A DNA stretch of 64,000 nucleotides from Leptolyngbya sp. CCY15150. GTDB taxonomy: Bacteria; Cyanobacteriota; Cyanobacteriia; RECH01. The notes beneath the pieces were generated by a model, which had not been told where the DNA came from, ran no database searches, and saw nothing but the letters and a program-made list of their open reading frames with translations. The position numbers and the translations under genes were made by a program. The stretch is taken from assembly GCF_016888135.1 (NCBI RefSeq), contig NZ_JACSWB010000217.1:1-64000 (forward strand). Reading direction: 5' to 3'. This document shows positions 35,894 through 45,842 of this stretch, piece by piece (position 1 is the stretch's first letter; each line of letters starts with the position of its first letter).

Positions 35894-36703
35894 TTAAGGC
35901 ATAGCAGGAGGGCCAAACAGTTCGTACAGCGACAGCAAAATTTCCACCACGATCAAAATGACGATGTACCATTCCACCCGATGACTGGTGTTGTACTGCA
36001 GCAGTTCAAGGGCCGTTTCGGCGGTGCGGGAAATCAGATCTAGCTTACGTTCTAAGGCTTGGTTGCGCTCCCGGATCTCATATTCATCTTCTAGGCGCAG
36101 GTAAATACGTTCCAGCTCGGGGGCATCCCAGAGCAGTTCGGGCTTGTCAATAATCTCCACCCGTCCCACAATCCGATTTTGAATGGATAGGGTGCGCCCA
36201 ATTTGCCGCAGCAGCTCCTTGCCCATACTGGCGTTTTTAGCAGTGAGCTGTAGGCTATTGGCAAAGGGTTCAATCTGATCAAAAATTCTGGCGGTGCCGT
36301 CTTCGTAGTGCTCCAGCACCACACTTTTGGCCAGAACATCGGCGACGAGCTGCAGTTGCTCTACGCTAAAACTCGATAGCCAGATGACATCATTCTCAAC
36401 CCGTCCTACACCGGTCGTATCAAGGCGTAGGTTAACGTCCTCCGTAGCCGGATTGGGCAGAGGTTTGACCACCAAGGTATCCAGTTGCTGGAGAAAGGTT
36501 ACTTGCTCTAGGGGATCGAGCCCAAACAGCACCGCTGCTCCATATCGAAACAGGACAGCACAGCCGTTATCCCCCGCCGACACAACGAGAGGATCGATGG
36601 CCAGGGGATCGGTCTTTTCCAGGAGTTTTAGGTCTAGGCTTTCGCCCAAAAACAAGGCCCGGACAGACACCAGGTCTTTATCACTAAACAGAAGCTTTTC
36701 CAT
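35894..36703 (-). CDS. RMD1 family (DUF155) protein
   Basis: A 269-residue protein of the RMD1/DUF155 family, also found in mitochondria and plastids. The N-terminal domain has VVSAGDNGCAVLFRYGAAVLFGL. The conserved second part contains RIFDQIEPFANSLQ and GRVEIIDKPELLWDAPELERIYLRLEDEYEIRER split by short variable parts. A helix near the end (about 243-262) is a membrane anchor. Yeast members help mitochondrial translation or meiosis; the bacterial role is unknown. It lies 35 bp downstream of gatC on the same strand. Confidence 0.85.
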   Translation of the reverse strand: MEKLLFSDKDLVSVRALFLGESLDLKLLEKTDPLAIDPLVVSAGDNGCAVLFRYGAAVLFGLDPLEQVTFLQQLDTLVVKPLPNPATEDVNLRLDTTGVGRVENDVIWLSSFSVEQLQLVADVLAKSVVLEHYEDGTARIFDQIEPFANSLQLTAKNASMGKELLRQIGRTLSIQNRIVGRVEIIDKPELLWDAPELERIYLRLEDEYEIRERNQALERKLDLISRTAETALELLQYNTSHRVEWYIVILIVVEILLSLYELFGPPAMP

Positions 36704-36738
36704 AGGGATAGGCAGAGGGCTCTCGGCTAGGGCGATCG

Positions 36739-37035
36739 CTATTCGTCCGCCATGATCTGAGGAACTTTGAAGAAGTCATCATCGCGATCGGGGGCGCAGT
36801 TGAGAATAGCTGAGCGATCGGTACAGGTCTGCAGGTGATCCAGACGGGTGACGTTGCTCACCTCGATCGCCCGAGTGGTTGGCTCAACATCCTGGGTATC
36901 CAGCTCGCTCAACTGTTCTACGTAGTCCAGGATATTGCTGAGCTGGGTGGTGAGGGCGGCTTCCTCGTCGGGCAATAGCTCTAGGCGAGCTAGGTGCGCC
37001 ACTTTGCGTACTTCGTCTTGGGTAATGTTAGACAT
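36739..37035 (-). CDS. gatC: Glutamyl-tRNA(Gln) amidotransferase subunit C
   Basis: A 98-residue subunit of the GatCAB amidotransferase, which converts Glu-tRNA(Gln) to Gln-tRNA(Gln). Typical features: ITQDEVRKVAHLARLEL at the start, ILDYVEQLSELDTQDVEPT in the middle and FKVPQIM near the end. ATG 37035 fits the family start. gatA is 15 kb away at 52148 and gatB is not seen, as usual for cyanobacteria in which these genes are scattered. ycf3 ends 22 bp upstream, so gatC may be read from the ycf3 promoter. Confidence 0.93.
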   Translation of the reverse strand: MSNITQDEVRKVAHLARLELLPDEEAALTTQLSNILDYVEQLSELDTQDVEPTTRAIEVSNVTRLDHLQTCTDRSAILNCAPDRDDDFFKVPQIMADE

Positions 37036-37057
37036 GACAGGGAAAGCTTGGGCAGCC

Positions 37058-37579
37058 TTAAAAGTAAACGTCAATTTTGGCGCGGCCTGTGGTTTTCAGC
37101 CAGTTTTGCGCTTCGATGTAGTTATTGGGCGCTAGGCGAATGGCCCGCTGCCAGAATTCTGCCGCTTGTTCATACCATTGCTCGGCATCGTCTTTGCGGC
37201 CGGCTAGCTCGGCCTGTTCTCCCAGGTAGTGATAAATCACGGCAATGTTGTTGAGCGCCTGGGTCATGCGGGGGTTACATTCTAGGGCTTCGGTGTAGCG
37301 ATCGAGGGCGCGATCATGTTCACCATTGCTGGCGTGGATCAGCCCCATGTTGTACAGCACAAAGCTGCGATCGAAGGGATCCTGCTCTAGGCGCAAGGCC
37401 TCTTCATAGTTGGACATGGCTTCAGCATATTCCCCATCCCCTTGGGCCGACATACCGTCTCGATAGTAGGCAAAGGCTTCTTTAGACCGTTGGTTGGTCG
37501 GCAGCATTTTCAAAATCATGTCTGCCATGACCGTAAAGGTCTGGTCAATAAAGTTATCGTTGCGTTGTGTTCTGGGCAT
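37058..37579 (-). CDS. ycf3: Photosystem I assembly protein Ycf3
   Basis: A 173-residue TPR protein that matches Ycf3 throughout: an N-terminus with [18 protein letters not shown], then three TPR motifs (about 35-68, 72-105 and 120-153). Key stretches are [32 protein letters not shown] and [13 protein letters not shown], with a C-terminus ending [10 protein letters not shown]. Ycf3 is essential for photosystem I assembly and acts at the stromal or cytoplasmic face of the thylakoid. I used ATG 37579, which gives the standard length. It lies upstream of gatC on the same strand. Confidence 0.96.
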   Translation of the reverse strand: MPRTQRNDNFIDQTFTVMADMILKMLPTNQRSKEAFAYYRDGMSAQGDGEYAEAMSNYEEALRLEQDPFDRSFVLYNMGLIHASNGEHDRALDRYTEALECNPRMTQALNNIAVIYHYLGEQAELAGRKDDAEQWYEQAAEFWQRAIRLAPNNYIEAQNWLKTTGRAKIDVYF

Positions 37580-37980
37580 AGGTGTCTCAAGTGAGCGACT
37601 TGAATGGGGCAAGGGGACGCCGATTATAACCGTCTTCTTGACGGGACAACCATGAGGCGATCGCCCCTCGGACGACAGACTGGGGCAGGGAACGTAGACC
37701 ATGGGGCTACCGGTGCCTGCTATCGCTTGATTTTAACAGATCCCCTTGCCGGGGGCTGTCTCAGATTAGGGCTACATCCAGATTGGGGCCATATAACGAT
37801 CTGGATCTGATGGACTGGGAGAGCGATCGCCCTTCGTCTACCTTCCATCTCTCCATCCCGTCGCCCTGACCTGCAGCACCATTGTTCACCTGAGAGGGCG
37901 TCATGAATTGGCATGACAAGACACCACGACTATAAAAAGACAATGCCATACTGAAAACCTGTCCCTTCTCCCCCTCAGTT
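37580..37980. other. Divergent intergenic region between ycf3 and the PPK2 gene
   Basis: About 400 bp carrying the promoters of two divergent genes. Short open frames on the minus strand lack gene-like features. No operator recognised. Confidence 0.4.
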
Positions 37981-39474
37981 GTGCCCATGCTGGATACCCT
38001 CGACCTCTCAGTTTCCCTCGACAAAGATACCTACCGCAGCCAAATGCAGGCGTTGATGATCCAACTGCGATCGCTGCAAAATGCCTGCTGGGAACAAGGT
38101 CTCACTGTGGTGCTGGTCTTAGAAGGCTGGGCAGCCGCAGGGAAGGGCAATCTGGTCAAAAAGCTAGCCAACTGCATGGATCCCCGAGGTTTTGCGGTCT
38201 ATCCCATCCTCGAACCCTCTGATCTGGAAAAACAGTACCCATTTCTTTGGCGATTTTGGCAAAAGCTGCCTCCGACCGGCAATATCGGCGTGTTTTATCA
38301 TAGTTGGTATACCCATGTGCTGGAAGACCGGCTGTTTGAGCGGGTGGAGGGGGATCAGGTGCTCAGCCGCATGCGGCAAATTAATGCCTTCGAGCGTCAG
38401 CTTACCGATGACGGGGTGGCGATCGCTAAATTTTGGGTTCACCTCAGCAAGCCGGAGCTGAAGTCTCGCCTGAAAAAATATGCCAAGGATCCCCTGGATG
38501 CTTGGCGGGTGCGGCCAGAAGACTGGAAGCAGCAAAAAAAATATCACGAGTACACGGCCCTAGCTGAAGACATGTTCATCCACACCAGCACCGGCCCAGC
38601 CCCTTGGACTTTAGTGGAAGGCGACTGTCAGCGCTGGGCTAGGGTTAAGGTGCTCAGCCATGTGGCAGCTCTGATGACCGAAATGCTCGATCGCCGCCAA
38701 GTTGCTCCGCCACCCATCCAGCTTCCGCCCCAGTCGCATCTCGACCCGACGGAACCCAATGTCTTAGCCCGCGTCGATCTCAGCCGCAGTCTGTCCGAAG
38801 ACGAATACAAACATCAGCTCAAAACCGAACAAATTCGGTTGCGCAAGCTGCAGTTGAAAATCCATAAACATCAAATCCCCGTGCTGGCGATTTTTGAAGG
38901 CTGGGATGCGTCGGGCAAAGGTGGAGCCATCAAACGCTTGACCGACACCCTCGATCCCCGTAGCTATAGCGTTCAACCCTTCGCCGCCCCCACCGACGAG
39001 GAAAAAGCCCGACAATATCTCTGGCGCTTTTGGCGAAAACTGCCCACCGCAGGCACCATCGGCATTTTTGACCGCAGTTGGTATGGACGGGTGTTGGTGG
39101 AACGGGTGGAAGGATTTGCCACCGATGCAGAATGGCGGCGGGCCTACAAGGAAATCAATGAATTTGAATCCCAATTGGTGATCGCGGGCTATGTCTTGCT
39201 GAAGTTTTGGCTGCACATCAGCCCCGAGGAGCAGCTCCAGCGCTTTCAAGACCGCGAAAAGGATCCCTTTAAGCAGCACAAACTCACCGAAGAAGATTGG
39301 CGCAATCGCGATCGCTGGCCCCTCTACGAAGTAGCGGTCAATCAAGCCCTGCAGCGCACCCATACGCCCATGGCACCCTGGCACAGCATCGCCGCCAATG
39401 ATAAATACTACGCCCGCGTTACCATTCTCCAGACCTTCTCCAACGCCGTTGAACAAGCCTTAGACAGCCTCTAA
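37981..39474 (+). CDS. Two-domain polyphosphate kinase 2, probable polyphosphate:AMP phosphotransferase
   Basis: A 497-residue protein with two PPK2 domains in tandem (about 10-230 and 255-495). The C-terminal domain has complete motifs: GWDASGKGGAIKRL (P-loop near 306) and FDRSWYGRVLVERVE. The N-terminal domain is altered at both: GWAAAGKGNLVK lacks the Asp, and YHSWYTHVLEDR lacks the DRSWYGR core. Two-domain PPK2 enzymes typically phosphorylate AMP to ADP with polyphosphate and have one active half. The start is GTG 37981 or ATG 37987. It is a single gene, divergent from ycf3. Confidence 0.88.
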   Translation: MPMLDTLDLSVSLDKDTYRSQMQALMIQLRSLQNACWEQGLTVVLVLEGWAAAGKGNLVKKLANCMDPRGFAVYPILEPSDLEKQYPFLWRFWQKLPPTGNIGVFYHSWYTHVLEDRLFERVEGDQVLSRMRQINAFERQLTDDGVAIAKFWVHLSKPELKSRLKKYAKDPLDAWRVRPEDWKQQKKYHEYTALAEDMFIHTSTGPAPWTLVEGDCQRWARVKVLSHVAALMTEMLDRRQVAPPPIQLPPQSHLDPTEPNVLARVDLSRSLSEDEYKHQLKTEQIRLRKLQLKIHKHQIPVLAIFEGWDASGKGGAIKRLTDTLDPRSYSVQPFAAPTDEEKARQYLWRFWRKLPTAGTIGIFDRSWYGRVLVERVEGFATDAEWRRAYKEINEFESQLVIAGYVLLKFWLHISPEEQLQRFQDREKDPFKQHKLTEEDWRNRDRWPLYEVAVNQALQRTHTPMAPWHSIAANDKYYARVTILQTFSNAVEQALDSL

Positions 39475-39733
39475 GACAAGCGATACTAGGCTGTTCAGCC
39501 TTTCTCACCCAAGGCCTTGGGCTGATTTTGTAGCCTTGCACACTGCTCAATCCCGGAACTTGCTAGAGACTTTAACAACTTGTACGCTTTTGTAAAGCGA
39601 TCGCAAACTTTGAACTAAAATCGTGACAATTCGTCATCAAGATAGTTATAGTTGCGAACATGTCCATGATCTAGAACATAGGTACTCAAATCCTAGCCTA
39701 GGTCAGACCGTTTAAAGTGTGAGGATAATACGT

Positions 39734-40066
39734 ATGAGCGTTGTCGTCTCTACTGTCCAGCCTATGGTCATCCAGCCCCCCGACGTTCTCGATGTTTCCA
39801 CTGCTCCCGTGTTTCAAGCTGACCTGATGGCAGCGATCGCGGCATCATCGGCAGACATTTGGATCGATATGGCTGAGGTCACCTCCCTCGATAGCGCTGG
39901 TCTCATGGCGCTGGTGACAGGGTTGACCCGGGCCCAGTCCTTAAACCGTGAGTTCTATCTCTGCAATGTCTCGTCATCCGTACGCATTGTGTTTGAACTC
40001 ACCCAGCTCGATCGCATTTTTGTGTTCAACAACGAAGAGCTACCTGCTAAACCCTTAGCCGCCTAA
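39734..40066 (+). CDS. STAS-domain protein (anti-sigma factor antagonist type)
   Basis: A 110-residue single STAS domain. The phosphorylatable serine lies in VTSLDSAGLMALV, the classic motif. Related proteins bind anti-sigma factors or Ser kinases in partner-switching pathways. The ATG at 39734 has GAGG at 39721-39724. No RsbW-type kinase or PP2C phosphatase is adjacent. It precedes the radical SAM gene by 134 bp. A second STAS gene lies at 59709. Confidence 0.85.
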   Translation: MSVVVSTVQPMVIQPPDVLDVSTAPVFQADLMAAIAASSADIWIDMAEVTSLDSAGLMALVTGLTRAQSLNREFYLCNVSSSVRIVFELTQLDRIFVFNNEELPAKPLAA

Positions 40067-40200
40067 GCCGAGGTGTGCTGTTTCCCGAGGTGCCGGCAGC
40101 GATCGCCCCTAGAACCGAGGTTTCCCCATCCAAGCAATTCGGTATAGTGAGGAGGTAACAGTCGGTTACAGATGTTAGCTCTTGTCTGGTAGTAGAAATC

Positions 40201-42906
40201 GTGGCGATCGCAGTTGAATCCCTCATCACCCCCAATATTGCCCGTCCAGCTCGTTATCTTGGCAACGAACTCGGCGCGGTGCATAAACCTTGGCAGTCTG
40301 CCCATATTCGCTGGGTGCTGACCTACCCCGAGGTGTATGAGGTGGGTGCATCTAACCTCGGGCACATTATTCTTTACAGCATTATCAACGCCCAACCTCG
40401 GCAGTTGTGCGATCGCGCCTACCTACCCGCCCCAGACCTAGCCGCCGCTCTGCGCGATAGCCAGACACCGCTGTTTGGGGTTGAGTCAAAGCGATCGCTC
40501 CCTGAGTTTGACATCCTTGGCTTCAGCCTCAGCTATGAGCTAGGAGCCACCAATATTCTAGAAATGCTGGACTTGGCTGGCATTCCTCTCACCTGGCAAG
40601 CACGACAGGCTGACGGTGATTGGAACGTTGAGCAGGGCAGCTATCCCCTCATTTTTGCAGGAGGGCAAACCGCTACCTCCAATCCCGAGCCCTACGCCGA
40701 CTTTTTTGACTTTATTGCCCTCGGTGACGGGGAAGAGCTCCTGCCAGAAATTGGTCTGATTTTAGACGAAGGTAAAGCCGCTGGGCTCAGCCGGACGGAG
40801 CTGCTGCTCGATCTGGCTCAGGTGCCAGGGGTTTATGTACCGCAGTTCTACGACATGGCCGACGACGGCTCGGTGCATCCCAATCGCCCCGACGTGCCGC
40901 CGCGGATCCTGCGCCGGGTTGCCACCCCCATTCCCGCCTACTCCATCGGGCTGGTGCCCTACGTGGAAACGGTTCACGATCGCCTCACCATTGAAATTCG
41001 CCGGGGCTGCACGCGCGGCTGTCGTTTTTGCCAGCCCGGCATGTTAACCCGTCCCGCCCGAGATGTAGCGCCAGAGCAAGTTGTAGACGCCATCGAAACG
41101 GGCATGAGAGCCACGGGATACAATGAATTCTCCCTGCTCTCCCTGAGCTGCTCCGACTACCTAGCGCTGCCGGCCCTGGGCGTTGAGCTGAAAAATCGCC
41201 TCAAGGACGACAATATTTCTCTATCCCTGCCCAGCCAGCGGGTCGATCGCTTTGATGAAAATATTGGCAATATCATCGGCGGCACCCGGCAAAGCGGGCT
41301 CACCTTTGCTCCAGAGGCCGGCACCCAACGGATGCGCGACATCGTCAACAAAGGGCTGACCAATGAAGAACTGCTGCGCGGCGTGAAATCCGCCTATGAG
41401 CAGGGTTGGAGCAAGGTGAAACTCTATTTCATGATCGGTCTGCCAGGGGAAACCGACGCCGATGTCCTCGGTATTGCCGAAACCATTCGCTGGCTAAAGC
41501 GCGAATGCCAAAACAAACACCGGAAGCCGCTCAACTTCAACGTCACCATTTCCAACTTCACCCCCAAACCCCACACGCCCTTCCAGTGGCACTCGGTTTC
41601 CACGACCGAGTTCAGCCGCAAGCGATCGCTCCTTCATGACGAATTTCGCACCATTCGCGGCCTCAAGGTCAATTTCACCGATGTGCGTATTTCCGCCATG
41701 GAAGACTTTGTCGGCCGGGGCGATCGCCGTCTAGGTGCCGTCGTCCGCCGCGCCTGGGAACTGGGAGCCGGTATGGATGCTTGGTGGGAAAGCCTCGATC
41801 GCGCCTTCGAAGCCTGGACAACAGCCATCGACGAAGCCGGACTCAGTTGGAAATATCGCCAAGTTGAACAGGGCGAATGGAATATTTTCGCCGATGAACA
41901 GCATCCCAGCGAGCAGGGCTCAACCAACCTAGAAGCCCCTCTGCCCTGGGATCACATCGATACCGGCATTGATAAACAATGGCTGATCGACGACCTGCAA
42001 CGCGCCCTTGAAGCAGCAACCGTTCCCGATTGTTCATTTGACGGATGTTCCCATTGTGGGGTATGTGGCACCGACTTCGGGCATAATGTAGTAGTTCCCC
42101 CACCACCCATTCCAGACTTTGCGGGACATTTTGTCCCCAATACAGCCCGCCAGCAACGGATTCGGCTATGGTTTGGGAAACAGGGAACCATGGCACTGCT
42201 CAGTCACTTAGACTTGGTGCGACTCTTTGATCGAGCACTGCGACGGGCGGCGCTGCCTATTTCATTTACCGGTGGGTATCACCCAGGGCCCAGGATTTCA
42301 CCTGCCAATGCCCTCCCCCTCGGAGCCACAAGCTCTAGTGAGATTGTGGACTTTGAGCTTACCCAGCCCATGCCCGCGGAAGACTTCCAAGCAGCCTTGG
42401 CAGCTCAGCTTCCCGCCGACTTACCGATCTACCGAGCCGAAGCAGTCCCCTTAGCGGCTGGTGCAGCCACTCAACTCCTTGAGCAAGCGGAGTATTATGT
42501 CTGGGTGAGCGCAGATACAACGGCAGGTCAAGACCCTGACTGGAGTTCCTGGATCAGCGCGGTTTGCTCTGCGTCTGAGCTGACCATGAACCATACCACC
42601 AAGTCAGGTAAAACCAAGCTCGTTAATCTACGCGATCGCCTCCACGAGTTGGAGTGGGTATCTCCCCAGTCTGAATCCGTGCCGAATGCGATACCCCAAC
42701 GGCTCACTGATTCCTCCCTAGCCATTTTGCGCTACCGAGGCAGTTGCCGAAATGATGGCACCCTTCTCCGCCCGGAGCATTTGGTGGTGATGCTCGAACA
42801 GGTTGCATCCTGCCCGGTGCATCTTCACCACGCTCACCGCAACCAATTGATCCTGTCAGACGCGTCATCGTCTAACACCAGATCCAACCCTCCCAGCGAG
42901 ATCTAG
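40201..42906 (+). CDS. B12-binding-like radical SAM protein fused to a DUF2344 domain
   Basis: A 901-residue fusion seen in cyanobacteria. The N-terminal part (about 20-250) is B12-binding-like. The radical SAM domain has its cluster cysteines in CTRGCRFCQPGM (about C270, C274, C277), and later carries MIGLPGET and NFTPKPHTPFQW. A Cys cluster (CSFDGCSHCGVCG) lies at about 612-624. The C-terminal 250 residues form a DUF2344 domain (LFDRALRRAALPISFTGGYHPG). The start is GTG. The family often sits just upstream of RNase E, as here, so a role in rRNA or tRNA modification has been suggested, but the substrate is not known to me. Confidence 0.88.
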   Translation: MAIAVESLITPNIARPARYLGNELGAVHKPWQSAHIRWVLTYPEVYEVGASNLGHIILYSIINAQPRQLCDRAYLPAPDLAAALRDSQTPLFGVESKRSLPEFDILGFSLSYELGATNILEMLDLAGIPLTWQARQADGDWNVEQGSYPLIFAGGQTATSNPEPYADFFDFIALGDGEELLPEIGLILDEGKAAGLSRTELLLDLAQVPGVYVPQFYDMADDGSVHPNRPDVPPRILRRVATPIPAYSIGLVPYVETVHDRLTIEIRRGCTRGCRFCQPGMLTRPARDVAPEQVVDAIETGMRATGYNEFSLLSLSCSDYLALPALGVELKNRLKDDNISLSLPSQRVDRFDENIGNIIGGTRQSGLTFAPEAGTQRMRDIVNKGLTNEELLRGVKSAYEQGWSKVKLYFMIGLPGETDADVLGIAETIRWLKRECQNKHRKPLNFNVTISNFTPKPHTPFQWHSVSTTEFSRKRSLLHDEFRTIRGLKVNFTDVRISAMEDFVGRGDRRLGAVVRRAWELGAGMDAWWESLDRAFEAWTTAIDEAGLSWKYRQVEQGEWNIFADEQHPSEQGSTNLEAPLPWDHIDTGIDKQWLIDDLQRALEAATVPDCSFDGCSHCGVCGTDFGHNVVVPPPPIPDFAGHFVPNTARQQRIRLWFGKQGTMALLSHLDLVRLFDRALRRAALPISFTGGYHPGPRISPANALPLGATSSSEIVDFELTQPMPAEDFQAALAAQLPADLPIYRAEAVPLAAGAATQLLEQAEYYVWVSADTTAGQDPDWSSWISAVCSASELTMNHTTKSGKTKLVNLRDRLHELEWVSPQSESVPNAIPQRLTDSSLAILRYRGSCRNDGTLLRPEHLVVMLEQVASCPVHLHHAHRNQLILSDASSSNTRSNPPSEI

Positions 42907-43479
42907 CTCGAAGCCGGACTCGACGGGTAAAAGACCATTGACTACTAAGCACAGCCGCGCTGTCTGACGCGATGGTTGAGCCACGGGGTCACCCACCTGA
43001 TTGTGAAATTTTCAGCCAAAATTAACCTTTTTTGATAGCGCTGTTCGATTGCCACGCTATAATGCTTGACATATGAGAAGCGGTTGCGAATTGACTATCC
43101 TGCGGTTCTTCGACGATTCGATTAACGGTAGAGCCAATTAGGTTCGCTTCTGCCAAGCTTTTTGCGAACGTTAGATTAAGACTGGGTGTCTGATATTTAA
43201 GGGCGATCGTCGCTGAGTAACCCATATTCTTGATTCATGTTTTGGTGTGTGCAGCAACCCGGTTGGGTCGTTGCCATTGAAGGAGCCTATCGGCAGGACG
43301 CAGGTCGTATCACCCGTGCATTCCTCCGGATAGTTGTTCGATTGAGGAGCAGCTTCGTCGCCTCCCGTCACCACTGCGGTCAAGATTTTTGGTTGAGTCA
43401 ATTTCTACTTCAGCAGAGTGAGTGGCCAAGCGCTAATGACGTGAGCGCCCCCTGTGCTAGAGATTTTTGAGGAACTTGA
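42907..43479 (+). promoter_or_regulatory. Promoter and probable long leader of RNase E
   Basis: About 570 bp lie before rne. A TATAAT box at 43058-43063 has TTGATA at 43032-43037, though the 20-bp spacing is long. That would give a leader of about 400 nt. In Synechocystis and E. coli, rne leaders are long and mediate self-control by RNase E. An open frame at 43237-43470 lies within it; I consider it leader, not gene. Confidence 0.45.
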
Positions 43480-45696
43480 ATGCCAAAGCAGATTATTATT
43501 GCGGAGCAGCATCGAACGGCTGCGGTCTTCTCGGAAGACCAGATTCAGGAGTTAATTGTTGCCACAGGAAGCCATCAGGTTAGTGATATTTTCCTAGGCA
43601 TTGTAGAAAACGTTCTCCCCGGTATTGACGCTGCCTTTGTCAACATCGGCGATTCGGAACGCAACGGATTTATTCATGTCAGTGATTTAGGGCCCTTGAA
43701 GCTGAAACGCTCCATGGGGCCGATTACCGATCTGCTTGTACCACAGCAGAAAGTGCTGGTGCAGGTGATGAAAGAGCCCACGGGCAACAAGGGGCCGCGG
43801 CTCACCGGTAACATCAGCCTACCGGGGCGCTACTTGGTGCTCATGCCCTTTGGGCGTGGGGTCAACCTTTCCCGCCGCATTCGCAACGAAAATGAGCGCA
43901 ATCGCCTGCGGGCCCTGGCGATTTTGGTCAAGCCTGCGGGCATGGGGCTGCTGGTGCGCACGGAAGCGGAAGGCATGGATGAGGATGCCATCATTGAAGA
44001 CCTAGAACTGCTGCAGCGCCAGTGGGAGAACATTCAGCAAGAGGCCATGTCTACCCGCGCCCCCAGCTTGCTCAACCGGGATGATGATTTCATCCAGCGG
44101 GTTTTGCGAGATGTGCATAGCGCTGATGTGAACCGGATTGTGGTGGATTCCCACACGGGGCTGAAGCGGGTCAAGCAGCATTTGACCAACTGGAGCGGCG
44201 GTAAAACTCTGCAAGGGGTGATGATCGATCACCACCGCGATCGCACCTCCATTTTGGAATATTTCCGAGTCAATGCGGCCATCCGAGAAGCTCTAAAACC
44301 TCGGGTTGACCTGCCGTCTGGGGGATATATCATCATCGAGCCCACCGAAGCCTTAACGGTTGTTGACGTTAACTCGGGCTCCTTCACGCGATCGTCTAGC
44401 GCCCGGGAAACGGTTCTGTGGACGAACTACGAGGCTGCGGCGGAAATTGCTCGGCAGCTACGCCTGCGCAACATCGCTGGCGTGATCATTGTAGATTTCA
44501 TCGACATGGATTCTCGTCGCGATCAGCTTCAGGTACTAGAGCATTTCAACAAGGCGCTGAGAGCGGATAAAGCTCGCCCGCAAATTGCTCAGTTAACCGA
44601 GCTAGGGCTGGTGGAACTCACCCGTAAGCGCCAAGGGCAAAATATCTACGAGCTGTTTGGGCGTACCTGTTCTACCTGTGGTGGCCTAGGTCATCTGGTG
44701 CAGTTGCCGGGGGATACGGAACCCCTGACCCGCACGATCGTGGAAGTTGGGGTTGGGCGAGACTATGCAGCCCCCGCTCCCGATCCATCTTCTCCGCCTC
44801 AACTGCGAGAGGGCAGCGATCGCACCGACGACGATGATGATTTTGATGCAGATGGTCAAGATCTCGACTTGGTGAACCATCCCAGCTACCGCGAACGCAA
44901 CAACGCCAATAACCGCCGTCGCCGTCGCCGCCGAGTAGTTGATACCCCCAGCAAAGGCAATACCAGGGCAGTCACCCTAACCCCGCGGGATACAGACACC
45001 GCTCCAGAGGTGACGCCGCTACCTGCCAAGCGAGAGATCAAGGTTGACCGCAGCGATCGCCCAGAACGAAACGATCGCCCAGACCGCAGCGAGCGTACGC
45101 CAGAGCCTCGTACAGAGCAGGCCGACCGCAGCGAGCGATCGGAGCAGCGCAATGAGCGGGTCGAACGTTCAGAGCGCAGCGAGCGCGCCACGGAATCCCG
45201 CACTGACCGCAGTCGATCGGGGCGGCGAGACAAAACGCCACCGCCCTCCCCCAAGGTCGTCTCCGTGGAAATGACCCTGGAAGAGCAGGATATCTACGCC
45301 TTAATGGGCATCTCGCCACTGGTGTTGAGCACTGACACGGTCAAGGATCCTAAGAACACCATCATTAGCATCGCCCTACCCGGCCAAGAAAACCGCCTGG
45401 GCAGCGTTGATGAGCCGATTGCGGTGGAAGAGCCTGGTGAGGCAATCGAAGCAGCGAGCGAAGCAGCGTCAGATGGCGTAGATGACGAGGTTATGGATAC
45501 ACCAGAACCCGTCAGTAAACCTTCTGCGATCGCAGATACGCTGATACTCCGCAACACGCCGGAACCTGAGCCGGAGGCAGAAAACGACGGTGACGCCAAC
45601 GATGGCGACGACTCATCGGAAGCATCCGATAGCGCCTCCAGCAATCGTCGTAGACGGCGGCGGCGCTCATCTGCCAGCAGTTCGCGGCGGTCTTAG
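43480..45696 (+). CDS. rne: Ribonuclease E
   Basis: A 738-residue cyanobacterial RNase E/G. It has an S1 domain (about 35-125), a 5' sensor and DNase I-like part with catalytic Asp in VVDVNSG (about 295) and IVDFIDM (about 340), and a zinc link CSTCGG (about 396-400). The C-terminal half is disordered, with an Arg-rich stretch (about 485) and a long run of Arg/Glu/Ser-rich repeats. It ends in RRRRRRRSSASSSRRS, which contains the Arg-rich nonapeptide known in cyanobacteria to bind polynucleotide phosphorylase. The enzyme starts mRNA decay and processes rRNA. ATG 43480 is preceded by GAGG. A UUCG-loop terminator follows. Confidence 0.95.
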   Translation: MPKQIIIAEQHRTAAVFSEDQIQELIVATGSHQVSDIFLGIVENVLPGIDAAFVNIGDSERNGFIHVSDLGPLKLKRSMGPITDLLVPQQKVLVQVMKEPTGNKGPRLTGNISLPGRYLVLMPFGRGVNLSRRIRNENERNRLRALAILVKPAGMGLLVRTEAEGMDEDAIIEDLELLQRQWENIQQEAMSTRAPSLLNRDDDFIQRVLRDVHSADVNRIVVDSHTGLKRVKQHLTNWSGGKTLQGVMIDHHRDRTSILEYFRVNAAIREALKPRVDLPSGGYIIIEPTEALTVVDVNSGSFTRSSSARETVLWTNYEAAAEIARQLRLRNIAGVIIVDFIDMDSRRDQLQVLEHFNKALRADKARPQIAQLTELGLVELTRKRQGQNIYELFGRTCSTCGGLGHLVQLPGDTEPLTRTIVEVGVGRDYAAPAPDPSSPPQLREGSDRTDDDDDFDADGQDLDLVNHPSYRERNNANNRRRRRRRVVDTPSKGNTRAVTLTPRDTDTAPEVTPLPAKREIKVDRSDRPERNDRPDRSERTPEPRTEQADRSERSEQRNERVERSERSERATESRTDRSRSGRRDKTPPPSPKVVSVEMTLEEQDIYALMGISPLVLSTDTVKDPKNTIISIALPGQENRLGSVDEPIAVEEPGEAIEAASEAASDGVDDEVMDTPEPVSKPSAIADTLILRNTPEPEPEAENDGDANDGDDSSEASDSASSNRRRRRRRSSASSSRRS

Positions 45697-45742
45697 ATCC
45701 AGACTCATCAGGCTATATCTACACCATCTGCTCTGTGTGAAT

Positions 45743-45764
45743 CCCCCCTAGTTCGCTAGGGGGG
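45743..45764 (+). terminator. Terminator-like hairpin with TTCG loop after rne
   Basis: CCCCCCTAG and CTAGGGGGG form a perfect 9-bp stem closed by a TTCG tetraloop, 47 bp after the rne stop. Such UUCG hairpins are very stable. No T-run follows, but it is the most convincing transcript-end structure in the window. Confidence 0.65.
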
Positions 45765-45842
45765 CGTGAGTCACAATGGAGACAGTGGATTAGGCTGACC
45801 AAAACCGGCGGCCCGCTAGTCCTCAACGATGTTCGACGGATC

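Noticed and set aside
43237-43470. 77-codon open frame just upstream of rne
   Set aside because: It has no recognisable product, sits where a long rne leader is expected, and ends just before the rne ribosome binding site. I treat it as leader.
44886-45254. 122-codon Arg/Ser-rich frame on the minus strand
   Set aside because: It is antisense to the repetitive charged tail of RNase E.
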